Assembly: GCA_910577185.1 (NCBI GenBank)
Contig: CAJTLR010000121.1
Location: forward strand, 1 to 5,530
From: an uncultured Acetatifactor sp.
GTDB lineage: Bacteria; Bacillota; Clostridia; Lachnospirales; Lachnospiraceae
Length of the DNA stretch: 5,530 bases
Reading direction: 5' to 3'
Under the pieces are notes generated by a model. It ran no database searches, was not told the origin of the DNA, and saw only the letters and a list, made by a program, of their open reading frames with translations. This document shows, piece after piece, positions 5,080 through 5,530 of this stretch (position 1 is its first letter; each line of letters opens with the position of its first letter). Made by a program: the position numbers and the translations under genes.

Positions 5080-5109
5080 AAGCACGCCGCCAGGCGTGCT
5101 TTTTCTTTT
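5080..5109 (+). terminator. Intrinsic terminator, expression platform of the SAM riboswitch
   Basis: AAGCACGCC (5080-5088) pairs perfectly with GGCGTGCTT (5093-5101) around a GCCA tetraloop, followed by TTTTCTTTT. It lies 21 nt after the aptamer and 43 nt before the metK start. This is the usual position for SAM-dependent premature termination. Confidence 0.92.
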
Positions 5110-5152
5110 GCACGCCAACAATACCACACAAATCGAAAGAGAGGAACTTACT

Positions 5153-5530
5153 ATGGCAAACCGCATTTTCACCTCCGAGTCCGTCACCGAAGGACATCCC
5201 GACAAGGTCTGTGACCAGATCTCCGACGCCGTTCTGGACGCCATTCTGGCCCAGGACCCCAATGGACGGGTAGCCTGCGAGACCATCACCACCACCGGGA
5301 TGGTGACCGTGATGGGCGAAATTTCCACAAAATGCTACGTGGACATCCCCCACATCGTCCGCCGCACCGTGGACAAGATCGGCTACAGCGATCCCGCCTA
5401 CGGCTTTGACGCCCGGTCCTGTGCGGTGCTGACCGCCATCGACGAGCAGAGCGGCGATATCGCCATGGGCGTGGACGGCGACAGTGATGAGACCATCGGC
5501 GCCGGCGACCAGGGCATGATGTTCGGCTAC
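5153..5530 (+). CDS. metK: S-adenosylmethionine synthetase (methionine adenosyltransferase), N-terminal part
   Basis: The enzyme makes S-adenosylmethionine from methionine and ATP in the cytoplasm, releasing phosphate and pyrophosphate. The 126 codons present cover about the first third of a protein usually near 390 residues; the gene runs off the right edge. Visible hallmarks are FTSESVTEGHPDK at residues 6-18, with the ATP-contacting His15 and the magnesium ligand Asp17, then DQISDAVLDAIL, RVACET with the conserved glutamate, GFDARSCAVL, and the signature GAGDQG at 116-121 followed by MMFGY. ATG at 5153 is preceded by GAGAGG (5139-5144) at 8 nt. The upstream SAM-I riboswitch and terminator give feedback control by the enzyme's own product. 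Nothing unusual is seen in the part present. Confidence 0.97.
   Translation, partial: MANRIFTSESVTEGHPDKVCDQISDAVLDAILAQDPNGRVACETITTTGMVTVMGEISTKCYVDIPHIVRRTVDKIGYSDPAYGFDARSCAVLTAIDEQSGDIAMGVDGDSDETIGAGDQGMMFGY

Noticed and set aside
4969..5109. SAM riboswitch as a novel element
   Set aside because: It matches the standard SAM-I consensus and sits before metK as in many Firmicutes, so it is reported as a feature but is not unusual.

Overview
The window looks like a chromosomal segment of a Gram-positive, fairly GC-rich Clostridia-type bacterium. The evidence is a metK gene behind a SAM-I (S-box) riboswitch, lipobox-type lipoproteins, AGGAGG-like ribosome binding sites and an XRE/TPR regulator. 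The protein style suggests gut Oscillospiraceae (Flavonifractor or Oscillibacter-like), but this is an inference from general resemblance, not a search.

Layout. At 53-122 a perfect 17-bp inverted repeat lies directly against a sigma-A promoter (P1). P1 reads into a 63-codon gene for a small secreted acidic, proline-rich peptide (155-346), whose only plausible start is CTG. Convergent with it, and overlapping its stop by 4 bp, is a 315-aa XRE helix-turn-helix/TPR regulator on the minus strand (343-1290) with its own promoter near 1325-1353. Just upstream of that promoter is a second copy of the inverted repeat (1374-1424). It again abuts a promoter (P2, 1426-1454), this time reading rightward into a 91-aa secreted protein with two CxxC pairs (1556-1831) and then into a lipoprotein solute-binding protein (1834-3288). 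A close tandem paralogue follows (3383-4840), with an extra promoter of its own. The last part is a consensus promoter, a SAM-I riboswitch, an intrinsic terminator and the first third of metK (5153-5530).

How it may work. The regulator gene sits between two nearly identical operator/promoter modules that fire into genes for exported products. This is the architecture of an RRNPP-type (Rgg/PlcR/PrgX-like) peptide-sensing circuit. Candidate signals are the small secreted peptide, the zinc-ribbon-like secreted protein, or fragments of the lipoprotein signal peptides, which share VLVLPA just before the lipobox cysteine. The two solute-binding lipoproteins have no permease or ATPase beside them. 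The peptide-sensing model is inference. The repeats, promoters, domains and paralogy are visible in the sequence. metK and its riboswitch are a separate, ordinary housekeeping unit.
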